Shown piece by piece: positions 57,301 through 61,280 of a stretch of 64,000 nt of DNA. The notes beneath the pieces are model-generated. The model saw only the letters and a program-made list of their open reading frames with translations. It was not told where the DNA came from and searched no databases. Location of the stretch: assembly GCA_958299035.1 (NCBI GenBank), contig CATQJL010000316.1:16090347-16154346 (forward strand), given 5' to 3'. This stretch comes from Cylicocyclus nassatus. Its lineage: Eukaryota; Nematoda; Chromadorea; Rhabditida; Strongylidae. Numbering within the stretch: position 1 is the first letter of the stretch; every line of letters starts with the position of its first letter. The translations under genes and the position numbers were made by a program.

Positions 57301-59744
57301 AAAATTGTGCCGGTGCCGCGATCGAACCACGGCCATGCCGCTTGGAATGCATTAGTCTTATCCATTCGACTAGTAATGCACAAATGGCAGAAACGTTCCA
57401 TCGTTGAAAACGCGATCGTCCAGTAAGTGATCTGCTCGCTCCCCTGGCAATGTGCTGAGGCGCGATGAGATCAACTCCGGTCCGCCTCAAGAGAGATGCC
57501 CTGATGGGGGTTTACTACGGGCCACTCACACACATACAAAGTCACGTAAACAACCTTAGCCCGTTATTATAAGTAATGATTATAGAACCGTGACAATAGC
57601 AGTACAATCTCGTCGCATTCATCGCAAAAGTATTTTCTTTGCTTTCGTCTCTTTTCAAAGCAACTTTTGCATGCATGTAACATCAGCTAAGCACTTATAA
57701 CGGTTTGAATGTTACTTGTCCCACATGATCTCAGTGCGCCGTTGCAAAAATATATATTTCTCCTCATGCGCAGCTTTTCCTAAATTTCGGGTATCATTCT
57801 GTGAAGTTAGCTGCAATTTGGATTGCATTATGTAGCAAATCAAATAGAATCACTTTTTATGTCTGTGCGATTGCCATAGGAACTTTCAGCATATAGCAAT
57901 GTAAATTGGCTGTCGTTATAAATAACCAGTGCGTCACCTCTGCTTCGCAGAGGCTCGCACTGCTCTACTATCTAGGCCTACTCATTCTCGCATAATGATG
58001 GCAATGGAACTCACCGAGCAATGCCACTATCACGAACAAAATGTAAACAATTACTCATTCCGAAAGCTTTTTTATGTGAAATCGGTGATTTCGCGTGGAT
58101 GAGACTTTTTGCAGGAAAACAAATGCAAATTTTTATAGGTTTTTGATTTTTCCATGGTCTTTACAGTTGCTATAAGAACAGCAGTCACCTTGAGCTACAT
58201 CTCTGTGCAAAAATCTAGTCAGATGGTCTGGTAAAACCTTGTCAAATTGATTTACGCAGCCAATACTTTTTGGCGCCGTTTTTGTAAAGTAATGGACTTC
58301 TGGTCACTTTTTTGAGCCTAGGTTCATGGCTTGCACATTTACTTGGCAAAAACATCTATGACTCTGAAAAAAGTGGAGTCACGGACCCAATTTTGCGCCA
58401 AATGCAAAGTGGATCCGTTTGACACGCAGTTTCTGAGGGACCCACTCAACGAATCTGCTCGTGCGCTCTGCAAAATTTGAGCCCAGGAGGTTGGCTGGAA
58501 CACGCTCTACGAATTTCGTAACAGACACACTCTCACATACACACAGACAAAGTCACGTAAACATCCTTAGCCCGTTATTATAAGTTATGATTCCTCAAAA
58601 AAGTCCAACAAGCTCAGTATTAAACCACTGACTCCAAGAAATTGTTAAGTTTTCAAACGGTGTGGAATTTTTGAAATACACTTGGAGACCATTGCGTAGC
58701 ATTATGTGGCAAAAGAATCACATTCCATATACTGTTGGTTTATTTGGCATAACTTGTGGATGAACGATAACGGTAAAAAGCATATTCAAATTCAGCGACT
58801 CCGTTTGATTGTTTGGTTTTTCTGAAACGATAAAGAATTAGATTGTTGAAACTTTTTGGGAGTCTCTACAGTAATTGTATACCAAAGTGAGAGACCAACG
58901 ATTTGCTCCATGCTATTAAAACAAGTTGGACACTTTTTACAGAACTTTACCTAAACGAATAACAGTGGGTGAATACTTTTAAAGCAAGTCGTACACCTCG
59001 GCCTGGCAACCCTCTTAAAGGCACCGTCCACCCAAAATGGAGATTGGCGAGATTATGATGGTATACTAGTGTGGGCCCCCACACTAGGCAAACCCCCAAG
59101 CTTCGTTGCAAAAGACTGCTTCTGGAGCGAGAAATCCGCTCCGGAAGTAGCAAAGTAGGCGGGGCGACTATGGTCGCTTGCATGCTTTATCTCGCCTGCC
59201 ATTGTTGCAGAGGTTTCTCGAAACAGGGATTTTTGAGGGTTTCGCGAGTTTTCAACTCCATATTCGGAATCAGGGCTTTCAGAAGGCCTGAAGGCGACAA
59301 AAACATTGAATACGAGATTTTAAGTGGACGGTGCCTTTAATGTGAATATTTTTCGAATATTTCTCGAATATGTAACGCGTTTGATAGTGGCGGCATAATT
59401 CTGCTCAACATGTGCCAAAAAATTGCTTTCATTGCGCGAAATGCGACACTACATGAGCTAAATTAACATCAAAGTATGGTCATCTAAGCCCTTTGCGAAT
59501 CAAAGAGAACTCTCGGAGTAGAGTTCGCTGTGATTACTCGTTGAAAAACATTACAAACTTCTTCAACGAGAAGTCAGAAGGGTTCGTTCTATAGCCTTTA
59601 CATTAGGTGACGCTTACTTCGTGTTTCAGTCTTATTAATCGTTTTCAGCTTGTAATTCTAAGAATGGCAAAACTGAGAAACCATCTTGGGCTTACTGATG
59701 TGGCGGTGGGTGATTTGGGATACCTGGACAGCCTTTATGAAAAG
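10396..59744 (+). CDS. Neprilysin-like M13 metallopeptidase gene, partial (nine exons, 3' end outside window)
   Basis: Nine plus-strand exons with GT-AG borders join in phase to an M13 N-terminal half: a hydrophobic leader or anchor, the hallmark [11 protein letters not shown] motif, a helical stretch with YRSCLQ, a [10 protein letters not shown] helix, a LDARFR-type segment ([10 protein letters not shown]), a W-F-x7[11 protein letters not shown] segment and a GYLDSLYEK segment. In the M13 family these precede the zinc site HExxH and ExxxD, which are not seen here and would lie downstream. Known members are zinc endopeptidases of the cell surface or secreted space that cut small peptides. Introns 2, 3, 4 and 8 are 7-18 kb and filled with transposon remnants. 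No in-frame ATG is visible in the first exon, so a further 5' exon is likely. About 30 residues usual for M13 between exons 8 and 9 were not found, so one small exon in the 18-kb intron may be missed. Family assignment is firm; the exact subfamily and function are not. Confidence 0.8.
10675..10914 (-). CDS. Unrecognised minus-strand exon between M13 exons 1 and 2
   Basis: A 240-base open frame on the minus strand has a clear acceptor (CCGTTTTGTAG) and donor (ATCAAG/GTTAGT). It reads [18 protein letters not shown], then [18 protein letters not shown] and ends [10 protein letters not shown]. The four Cys and N-x-S sites suggest a secreted or extracellular domain. I do not recognise the family. 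The donor end and its intron border lie in a 22-base tandem duplication (10637-10680), so the donor is present twice. It could be an exon of a nested gene, a displaced fragment, or a chance frame. Confidence 0.35.
11013..11127 (+). CDS. M13 peptidase exon 2 ([11 protein letters not shown])
   Basis: It encodes [15 protein letters not shown], the most diagnostic motif of the M13 N-terminal domain, then an acidic stretch and [10 protein letters not shown]. The acceptor is TATGTTTGAG and the donor is CACAG/GTATAT. The exon starts in phase 0 and ends in phase 1, matching the GA start of exon 3 to form a Gly codon. Confidence 0.85.
11128..13032. other. Intron 2, left part: no gene seen
   Basis: AT-rich. 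The part near 12210-12400 shares a diverged word order (CCACCTAATACATTTTTGGG) with 26480-26600 and may be an old dispersed repeat. An open frame at 11578-11871 has no family similarity or splice support. Confidence 0.3.
13033..13770. repeat. Dispersed 0.7-kb repeat family, copy 2 (diverged)
   Basis: It has the same CCTCTGCTTCGCA start and the closing AGCGCTTCATTATAAGTAATAATG, with the interior in the same order but with many changes. Confidence 0.5.
13813..14370 (-). mobile_element. Inverted-repeat element with TCAGATAATCGC ends, copy 1
   Basis: It ends GCGATTATCTGAG at 14358-14370, and its body from CTGCAGGCGGTCAGCAGAAT onward is the reverse complement of 50341-50929. It includes the shared words GGCCA-CCTTCAGC and GACTCTATG. 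GC-rich relative to its surroundings; no transposase. Confidence 0.6.
14371..14580. repeat. GC-rich GCGGGC repeat tract
   Basis: Several copies of GAGCGGGC, GCGGGCGGAGT and AATACCTT in both orientations, abutting the preceding element. Probably variable sub-repeats belonging to it. Confidence 0.4.
14581..15775. other. No feature seen
   Basis: It contains a C-tract near 14643-14656 and AT-rich sequence. No exon or repeat end could be supported. Confidence 0.3.
15776..16162. mobile_element. Foldback element with CTCAGACAG ends and CRE-like apex
   Basis: Left end CTCAGACAGACGATGGGATA and right end TATCCCTTCCACTGTCTGAG are inverted copies, and the arms continue to pair almost to the centre. At the apex, two TGACGTCA palindromes sit 3 bp apart (15970-15977 and 15981-15988). 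Frames in this stretch are mirror images. A related end occurs near 63256. Confidence 0.8.
16163..17190. other. No gene supported
   Basis: Short frames at 16579-16827 and 16850-17038 share the word AACTTCTTCAATTTTTTGTG-like sequence (near 16649 and 16869), which suggests an old internal duplication. No family is recognised. Confidence 0.3.
17195..17653 (+). pseudogene. Penelope-like element remnant, copy 1
   Basis: The frame contains [20 protein letters not shown], which aligns with [20 protein letters not shown] of the better preserved copy at 22860-24248. This segment lies between the RT and the GIY-YIG domain in Penelope-like elements. The rest of this frame (to 17653) is Pro and Ser rich and unrecognised. 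It is a short decayed piece. Confidence 0.6.
18061..18564. mobile_element. TTAA-flanked MITE nested in the above
   Basis: The ends CACGTTGACGACAG and CGTCGTCAACGTG are inverted and flanked on both sides by TTAA. TTAA target use is typical of piggyBac-type elements. The interior is GC-rich with several CCGCCCA words and no transposase. Confidence 0.7.
18569..18872. mobile_element. Second TTAA-flanked MITE, sharing a TTAA with the first
   Basis: The ends CAGATTGACGACAGCG and CGCTGTCCTCAACGTG resemble those of the neighbour. The TTAA at 18565-18568 is shared and a further TTAA follows at 18873. Confidence 0.6.
19801..19937 (+). CDS. M13 peptidase exon 3
   Basis: It reads [13 protein letters not shown] then [12 protein letters not shown] and a LERLGG turn, the region where M13 proteins have the Y-x-S-C helix followed by a Gly pair. 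The acceptor is AACACTCCAG and the donor is GA/GTAAGT. It begins in phase 1 and ends in phase 0. An alternative acceptor at 19781 would break the frame with exon 2. Confidence 0.8.
19938..20880. other. Intron 3, left part: no feature seen
   Basis: AT-rich sequence. I see no exon, repeat end or RNA gene. Confidence 0.3.
20881..21471. mobile_element. GC-rich inverted-repeat element
   Basis: The left end ACCGGCCGGCCACGGGCGA and right end (complement) ACCGGGCGGCAACCGGGCGA are imperfect inverted copies, each followed by further GC-rich matching words around an AT-rich centre. The GC content is far above the flanks. Confidence 0.5.
21472..22050. other. No feature seen
   Basis: AT-rich intron sequence without a supportable frame. 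Confidence 0.3.
22051..22200. repeat. Single end of the CAGGGTGTCCC family plus short palindromes
   Basis: It starts CAGGGTGTCCCAAAAAGAAG and continues TTTGATTGTAAATAACTC as in the copies at 17963 and 49909. No matching second end is found. ATTCTATAATAC and its complement follow and form a small hairpin, repeated once. Confidence 0.6.
22464..22859 (+). pseudogene. Possible 5' part of the Penelope-like element
   Basis: An open frame (22464-22775) reads [20 protein letters not shown] and ends before the recognisable RT. Position and strand suit the N-terminal part of the element that follows, but I do not recognise a motif in it. Confidence 0.3.
22860..24248 (+). mobile_element. Penelope-like retroelement with RT and GIY-YIG endonuclease, frameshifted
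   Basis: Read in shifting frames it gives [22 protein letters not shown], a motif A region [19 protein letters not shown] (motif C with the Asp pair) near 23395, [17 protein letters not shown], and then a Cys-rich [10 protein letters not shown] followed by [19 protein letters not shown], the GIY-YIG core, near 24040. RT plus C-terminal GIY-YIG is the signature of Penelope-like elements. Frames are broken near 22975, 23128, 23370 and 23850 and there are in-frame stops, so it is inactive. It sits within the protease intron 3. Confidence 0.85.
24249..24790. other. No gene supported
   Basis: Possible 3' untranslated tail of the Penelope-like element, followed by T-rich sequence. Nothing further is seen. 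Confidence 0.3.
24791..25345. repeat. Dispersed family with GGGAGTTGG units, copy 1 (minus orientation)
   Basis: It contains CAGCTGGCTCCGTCCGGCCC and then two diverged units of about 110 bp, each with AATAAAATCG-like and CTCCCAT words. It closes with TGTATAAAGCTGAATGTCTG. The same components occur at 62275-62750, and the unit also occurs three times in 43200-43650. Confidence 0.55.
25346..27081. other. Intron 3, right part: repeat fragment near 26190-26330, otherwise nothing seen
   Basis: Near 26190-26330, AGATCATCTCCCTG-type words, GAGAATTTTCTC and GTAAGTTACTC occur in the reverse order of those in the element at 56684-57523. This suggests an old fragment of that family. The remainder is AT-rich. 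Confidence 0.35.
27082..27255 (+). CDS. M13 peptidase exon 4
   Basis: 58 codons reading FGYFPLVDD, an aromatic-rich stretch and [14 protein letters not shown]. The acceptor ACTTTTCAG and donor CAG/GTAAGC are strong, and both ends are in phase 0. Similarity to the M13 family is weak here (in place of the usual GGWP turn), so it is placed by position and phase. Confidence 0.65.
27256..27877. other. Intron 4, left end: no feature seen
   Basis: AT-rich sequence. I see no exon or repeat border. Confidence 0.3.
27878..27950 (+). mobile_element. Tc1-like terminal repeat, single end
   Basis: TA followed by CAGTGCTGGCCGAAAGTTTG resembles the ends of Tc1-type elements (CAGTGCTGGCC). No matching right end or intact transposase is found before 28510, so it is a relic. 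Confidence 0.5.
28519..28972. mobile_element. TTAA-flanked foldback element (AGGCAGTGTCCGG ends)
   Basis: TTAA, then AGGCAGTGTCCGGGCAAAAA, and at the other end TTTTTGCCCGGACACTGCCT before TTAA. The arms pair over most of 450 bp (for example CCCGCCCACTTTTGATTTC near 28830 with its complement near 28650). It is a near-palindrome; the opposing frames are mirror copies. Confidence 0.85.
28977..30556. other. No gene supported
   Basis: An open frame at 29671-30051, moderately GC-rich at its start, has an acceptor-like CTAGCAG upstream but no recognised family and no donor. The rest is AT-rich. Confidence 0.3.
30559..32071. mobile_element. Mariner-type TIR element, 1.5 kb, no transposase
   Basis: The left end TTAGGCTGGTGCAAAAGTAA and right end TTACTTTTGCACCAACCTAA, with GCGCGTT-type subterminal matches, are inverted and flanked by TA. 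These are mariner-type ends. The interior carries a second nested foldback element instead of a transposase. Confidence 0.8.
31277..31860. mobile_element. Foldback element nested in the mariner-type element
   Basis: The ends TAGTCGTCCTCACCCCACTA and TAGTGGGGTGAGGAGGACTA are inverted and flanked by TA. The arms also share TCGGTCGGTGGTC, GAATTTAAATT and a TTTGCTATCTCT block. The outer parts of the arms are GC-rich. Confidence 0.8.
32292..33150 (-). pseudogene. Possible Cys-rich minus-strand gene or its remnant (three blocks)
   Basis: Three minus-strand blocks look coding. Block one (33150-32936) reads [20 protein letters not shown] and has five Cys. Block two (about 32915-32748) reads [20 protein letters not shown] and ends at a donor GAC/GTATGT. 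Block three (32607-32292) begins after a strong acceptor ATTTCTTCAG and reads [20 protein letters not shown], ending [12 protein letters not shown] before a stop. Phases between blocks do not match by simple splicing, and the gap between blocks one and two is only about 12-29 bases, too short for an intron. It may be a decayed nematode-specific secreted protein. The family is not recognised. Confidence 0.35.
33151..34870. other. No gene supported
   Basis: Open frames at 33397-33639 and 34279-34587 have no recognisable motifs or splice borders. AT-rich intron sequence. Confidence 0.3.
34924..34982. repeat. 59-bp hairpin TTAGGCG/CGCCTAA, left copy
   Basis: TTAGGCGTAAAATCAAT and ATTTTACGCCTAA are inverted around a short loop. 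An almost identical copy lies at 38700-38758, and each sits inside one arm of the larger inverted repeat. Confidence 0.75.
35560..37277 (-). pseudogene. Transketolase, partial and broken, introns kept
   Basis: Exons on the minus strand give [12 protein letters not shown] and [10 protein letters not shown] (37277-37137); [13 protein letters not shown] and [17 protein letters not shown] (37085-36970); [20 protein letters not shown] (36915-36821); [20 protein letters not shown] (36273-36107); [20 protein letters not shown] (36046-35948); [17 protein letters not shown] and [14 protein letters not shown] (35889-35751); and [20 protein letters not shown] to a natural stop (35700-35560). This is the pyrimidine-binding and C-terminal half of the pentose-phosphate enzyme; the N-terminal thiamine-binding domain is absent. 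Breaks: one base missing after AKL (exon of 116 instead of 117 bases), a stop in place of Lys before RTGGTV, loss of the segment after the third exon (including the stretch following IPF), and a MITE at 36271-36376. Introns are retained, so it arose by DNA copying, not reverse transcription. Confidence 0.85.
36271..36376. mobile_element. 106-bp foldback MITE within the transketolase pseudogene
   Basis: The ends GCTGCGTTCATACTGA and TCAGTATGAACGCAG pair, and the interior CCAGCACAGCGC pairs with GCGCTGTGCTGG. It forms a near-complete hairpin and interrupts the fourth exon directly after the YPTD stretch. Confidence 0.8.
37380..37929. other. Spacer inside the inverted-repeat segment
   Basis: GC-rich in part (37510-37600, with C-tracts). 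A plus-strand frame at 37660-37866 is open but unrecognised. Confidence 0.3.
37930..38115 (-). pseudogene. Terminal exons of a second, unrecognised gene
   Basis: On the minus strand a short exon (TTTACAG acceptor, GACGAG/GTGAGA donor, about 38092-38113) is followed by an exon after TAATGTCAG reading [20 protein letters not shown] and then EERTTA and a stop. The two fit in phase (AQITQTS...). Acidic, glutamine-containing tail; family not recognised. It is in the same orientation as the transketolase piece. Confidence 0.45.
38330..38490 (-). pseudogene. Possible further exon of the second gene
   Basis: Before a donor CAGAG/GTAAGC, one minus-strand frame reads [20 protein letters not shown] and ends ENAIRR, a plausible amphipathic helix. 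A second frame is also open. No acceptor could be fixed, so this is tentative. Confidence 0.3.
38700..38758. repeat. 59-bp hairpin TTAGGCG/CGCCTAA, right copy
   Basis: This copy has the better arms: TTAGGCGTAAAATCAATTG pairs with CAATTGATTTTACGCCTAA. It could be a minute MITE present when the large arms were duplicated. Confidence 0.75.
38928..39089 (+). CDS. M13 peptidase exon 5
   Basis: 54 codons, [12 protein letters not shown] then [10 protein letters not shown], matching the Y-x2-YM helix that follows the ligand-binding loop in M13 proteins. The acceptor is ATGTTTAG and the donor is TCT/GTGAGT; both ends are phase 0. Another frame is also open here but has no splice support and no family similarity. 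The exon begins about 110 bases after the right arm of the inverted-repeat segment at 34880-38820. Confidence 0.7.
39229..39313. repeat. (CA)n microsatellite
   Basis: About 85 bases of CA repeats with one interruption (ACCACAC) in the intron between protease exons 5 and 6. Confidence 0.95.
39625..39728 (+). CDS. M13 peptidase exon 6
   Basis: It reads [19 protein letters not shown] and [10 protein letters not shown], a helical stretch before the LDARFR region. The acceptor is TTATTCAG and the donor is CACG/GTAAGT. It starts in phase 0 and ends in phase 2, and the split Arg codon is completed by the first base of exon 7. Confidence 0.75.
39783..39945 (+). CDS. M13 peptidase exon 7 (LDARFR)
   Basis: It encodes [20 protein letters not shown] followed by a basic loop. 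This matches the family segment in which a hydrophobic helix is followed by LD-x-RFR. The acceptor is TTCACTGCAG and the donor is AGT/GTAAGT. It is separated from exon 6 by a 54-base intron, typical of nematodes. Confidence 0.8.
40530..41225 (-). mobile_element. RTE-like LINE, C-terminal remnant
   Basis: Minus-strand frames read [53 protein letters not shown] and [20 protein letters not shown]. These are the hallmark blocks that follow the RT in nematode RTE-type elements. There are frameshifts near 40970 and a stop after WSLKT, so it is dead. The RT core itself is not present. It lies in the protease intron 7. Confidence 0.8.
41508..41609 (+). CDS. M13 peptidase exon 8
   Basis: 34 codons reading [20 protein letters not shown] then SYARSI, the W-x2-C/F-I...FG-x-AL-x2-Y helix of the family. 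The acceptor is CCATTATAG and the donor is ACT/GTAAGT; phase 0 at both ends. Confidence 0.8.
41610..42534. other. Intron 8, left end: no feature seen
   Basis: A plus-strand frame near 41861-41968 ([18 protein letters not shown]) is open but lacks splice borders in the right phase and M13 similarity. Confidence 0.3.
43200..43650. repeat. GGGAGTTGGTACA units, three copies
   Basis: TTTTATCGATTTTTGG, GAGCTACG, GGGAGTTGGTACAGGGGGT and GCTGATTA recur in order around 43235, 43500 and 43590. The first is separated from the others by the hairpin insertion. The same unit occurs near 62420 and 62540 and, reversed, near 24900-25150. Confidence 0.6.
43322..43489. mobile_element. 168-bp near-perfect hairpin flanked by TA
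   Basis: TA, then CGGGGCTCCTAAATTGCAGA, at the far end TCTGCAATTTAGGAGCCCTG, then TA. The arms pair over about 60 bases each, including CGGTCGCGCGACCGCG, itself a palindrome. Strongly GC-rich within AT-rich surroundings. Confidence 0.85.
43993..44508. other. C-tract containing sequence, no gene seen
   Basis: A C-tract lies near 44149-44164 and a GC-rich patch around it. Nothing else is supported. Confidence 0.3.
44509..45238. mobile_element. Chain element 1: palindromic mariner-type foldback
   Basis: TA, then TTAGGTTGGTCCGAAAGTTC; ends GAACTTTCTGACCAACCTAA, then TA. The arms pair along the whole 730 bp up to a centre near 44874 (CCGAAAAATCGATTTTTTAG). No transposase. The frames on both strands here are mirror images. 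Confidence 0.9.
45241..45950. mobile_element. Chain element 2: palindromic mariner-type foldback
   Basis: It starts TTAGGTGGGTGCAAAAGTTC directly after the TA that ends element 1 and closes GAACTTTTGCACCCACCTAA. The 710 bp fold onto themselves with few mismatches (for example AAAGCGCTTGAAAGCGGAAG with its complement). Confidence 0.9.
45955..46835. mobile_element. Chain element 3: mariner-type element
   Basis: TTAGGTTGTCCCGAAAGTTA and ACTTTCGGGACAACCTAA are inverted ends. The subterminal GTCGGTTTTTTTCA pairs with TGAAAAAACCGAC, but the interior is far less palindromic than its neighbours. Four bases (TATA) separate it from element 2. Confidence 0.85.
46838..47721. mobile_element. Chain element 4: palindromic mariner-type foldback
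   Basis: The ends TTAGGTTGGTTCATAATTAA and TTAATTATGAACCAACCTAA are inverted. The arms are nearly identical (ATAAGTCATACACTTTTC, CGCACATATGGATATCAGAT and others). It abuts element 3 through TA. Confidence 0.9.
47728..48714. mobile_element. Chain element 5: palindromic mariner-type foldback
   Basis: The ends TTAGGTTGATGCATAATTCC and GGAATTATGCATCAACCTAA are inverted, and the arms match through TAGACGTTCCACGTAAGACA and CCTTAAGACAGATCTT. TATATA separates it from element 4. Confidence 0.9.
48715..48888. other. Spacer between chain elements 5 and 6
   Basis: 174 bases of AT-rich sequence without recognisable content; the only break in the chain. Confidence 0.5.
48889..49693. mobile_element. Chain element 6: mariner-type foldback
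   Basis: The ends TTAGGTTGTCCGGAAAATAA and TTATTTTCCGGACAACTTAA are inverted, flanked by TA. Arms match partly (AGCTCTACAAAATGAAGCTC-like pieces with TATCTTGTAGAGCTTGCTTT). 805 bp, no transposase. Confidence 0.85.
49909..51167. mobile_element. CAGGGTGTCCC element with a nested insertion
   Basis: TA then CAGGGTGTCCCAAAAAGATG; the far end is TTTTTTTGGGACACCC but lacks the final TG-TA. Subterminal ACTGTTTGATTGTTA pairs with TAATAATCGAACAGT. The element at 50341-50929 is inserted in it. Confidence 0.75.
50341..50929 (+). mobile_element. Inverted-repeat element with TCAGATAATCGC ends, copy 2
   Basis: ATCTCAGATAATCGCCGAGG on the left and CGGCGATTATCTGAGAT on the right are inverted. The body contains the GCCCGC-GAA-TTTGGCCA words also seen at 13813-14370. 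GC-rich, no transposase. Confidence 0.75.
51045..51397. repeat. 180-bp tandem duplication including a transposon end
   Basis: CGACCTATACTCTAAATC begins at 51045 and again at 51226; GCATAATTGCACCAAACTGG and GTGAGAG close each unit (51217 and 51397). The unit contains the right end of the CAGGGTGTCCC element and then AGGTTGATGCATAATT, a mariner-type end fragment. Confidence 0.85.
51398..55400. other. Long intron 8 stretch: no gene supported
   Basis: Near 51990-52150 and 53195-53230, words like TACCTTGAGGTA recur. Short frames next to donors ([13 protein letters not shown] before 52885; [17 protein letters not shown] before GTAAGT at 53139) look exon-like but belong to no family I recognise and do not fit the protease. 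Other frames (52249-52440, 53829-54026) are unrecognised. Confidence 0.3.
55401..56022. other. C-tract containing sequence
   Basis: Two C-tracts (near 55463 and 55903) within AT-rich DNA; nothing else supported. Confidence 0.3.
56684..57523. mobile_element. TIR element with 3-bp (ACT) target duplication
   Basis: GGCCCGTAGTAAA at the left and TTTACTACGGGCC at the right, with ACT on both sides. The uninterrupted copy at 57916-58591 shows the empty site (GACACACTCTCACA), which confirms insertion. Internal words such as GGAGATGATCTCCC and GAGCAACTTACGG-type hairpins occur; a tRNA-like segment lies at 57309-57381. No transposase. Confidence 0.8.
57309..57381 (-). other. tRNA-like segment inside the ACT element
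   Basis: The minus strand shows an A-box-like TAGTCGAATGGATAAGAC and a B-box GTGGTTCGATCGCGG at tRNA spacing. A D-arm (GTC/GAC) and a T-arm (CCGTG/CGCGG around GTTCGAT) can form. The acceptor stem does not pair and the anticodon stem is weak, so it is a tRNA relic or an internal RNA polymerase III promoter. Confidence 0.4.
57916..58591. repeat. Dispersed 0.7-kb repeat family, copy 4
   Basis: From TAAATAACCAGTGCGTCACC to TTAGCCCGTTATTATAAGTT, closely matching copy 3 without the insertion, and in the same orientation 330 bp downstream. Confidence 0.85.
58592..59014. other. No feature seen
   Basis: AT-rich intron sequence. Confidence 0.3.
59019..59336. mobile_element. TTAA-flanked foldback element (AGGCACCGTCCAC ends)
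   Basis: TTAA, AGGCACCGTCCACC on the left; GTGGACGGTGCCT, TTAA on the right. The arms carry TCGCGAGTTTTC and TGGAGATTGGCGAG-like pairs. 318 bp; piggyBac-type target, no transposase. It lies 313 bp before protease exon 9. Confidence 0.8.
59649..59744 (+). CDS. M13 peptidase exon 9
   Basis: 32 codons reading [13 protein letters not shown], then [16 protein letters not shown]. In M13 proteins the corresponding part is A-x2-KL...IGYPD followed by LD-x2-Y. The acceptor CGTTTTCAG and donor AAG/GTACTT are good. It lies 18 kb after exon 8; the intron between contains the mariner-type chain. Confidence 0.7.
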
Positions 59745-61280
59745 GTACTTTTTGCTTCTATTGTATAACACATACATCACACAAAAACTTTCTTGTTAGA
59801 TTCGGAGTTATTTTCTTTTCGTTATCTGTAACAGTAGAGCTGACCTTCTGCTTGGGTCTTCAAATTCATCGCACATGTCGTATAACTATCACCCCGAGTC
59901 TAATTGTACGATAATTTACTTTGCACAAACTGAACGACTCCACATTTTTTCCTAAATTGATTTATCTAGCAATGTCTTAAGCTTATTTTAACTAAAATGG
60001 AGCTGGATATTCTACAAGAACGAGGCTGATAGTATAACAACGTATACCGTCTCTCGTCGTATCTTGTTAGTAACAACATCAAATGCGAAAAAAGTTGTAC
60101 ATACGATAAATCTGAGTGATGAAATAGAATGAAGCAAGCTGTACAAAAGCGTCAGTCGAGTTTCATTTTAAAAATCTACAGATCTTTCAAATGTTCGCGC
60201 ATAAATATACTCTTCACATCAGGCATTTATACGTACAATAGGTGGTGCACCGAGGTGGCCCCCACCCTAAAAATGGATCGCAAATTTTGAAAGTCACTTA
60301 TGTGACTATGATCTTTGTAAATTATGATAGAATTTTAAAAATATTTGAATCAGCCTTATGGGGGGGGGGATTTTCCTTGAGGGGCGTGACCATCGCCATG
60401 CTCCTTTTTTTCTGAAATTTTTGGGTTACGGACCTACAATTTCAGGGAGCATACCAAAATTTTTCGGAATTATGCCGAATATTCACTTTCTTGAAGCAAA
60501 TACCTTATGGTTATTTATTCTCAACCTCTCAAAAAAATTTTGAGAGCTGCATATGCAAATGTTTAGGATAAAATGTATGCGTAAGCAAGTGGAAGATTTG
60601 TAAGATCGTTTGAAACCGAAGGCCGACTAGCATTTTCTGTTAGTTTTTAGCTGCTAGCTCAAGTACACGTTAGAAAGCATGATAGGAACGCCCCAAAGTT
60701 TAGATAGCGTTACTCAAAAATTACGTGGATTACCAAAAGCAAAAACTGTTAAAACCGCACGTTTTGCTCCTCGACCTTTACGCTTCAACGCTGCTCTTAT
60801 TCTAAAAGAGTTCAGTAAAGCTGCTAAATGACATTATTTATCGTGGAAATTTAAATAAGTGCGAAAACGACATAATCATAATGACTGTTCAATCAAAGAA
60901 GGATACGAAATCTCAATGGCGCGGAAAATCAAATCATACTGTGCAGCAGCTTTTCCAAATGTGATCATCTCACATCTGATTCTCGTACTTTTTGCGGACC
61001 ATAGCTGAGAGAATTACAGGGAATTTTCATCTGCGAATTGCTAGGAACTATTCGGCGTAGAGGGGTGGAGGCAGACATTCTTGAGCACGAATAGCCAAGT
61101 TTTGAAGAATTAGGCCAAAAAGAGGAAGCTGATGGCTTTGACACGTTTTACAATTTTTTTTCCAAAAATCCTAACATTCACATACCTTTACACGTGTGCA
61201 CGTCAAAAAAGCTAGTTCAAGTAAGTCACGCAACTTCCTTCGAGCTTTTGCTGTCCATTTGAACTCCTTATATCTTATGA
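59745..61280. other. Intron after exon 9: no gene seen
   Basis: A G-tract near 60361 and a GGGGCGTGACC word hint at a relic of the hAT-like family seen at 62910, but no ends can be defined. No further M13 exon is recognised. Confidence 0.3.

Larger units (their letters stand above)
56023..57581. repeat. Dispersed 0.7-kb repeat family, copy 3 (interrupted)
   Basis: It starts TAAATCACCAGTGCGTCACC with the CTCTGCTTCGCAGAG hairpin and ends TTAGCCCGTTATTATAAGTA. The 840-bp element at 56684-57523 is inserted in its CA-rich tail. Confidence 0.8.

Noticed and set aside
57309..57381. Functional tRNA gene
   Set aside because: The acceptor stem does not pair and the anticodon stem is weak; kept only as a tRNA-like segment in a mobile element.
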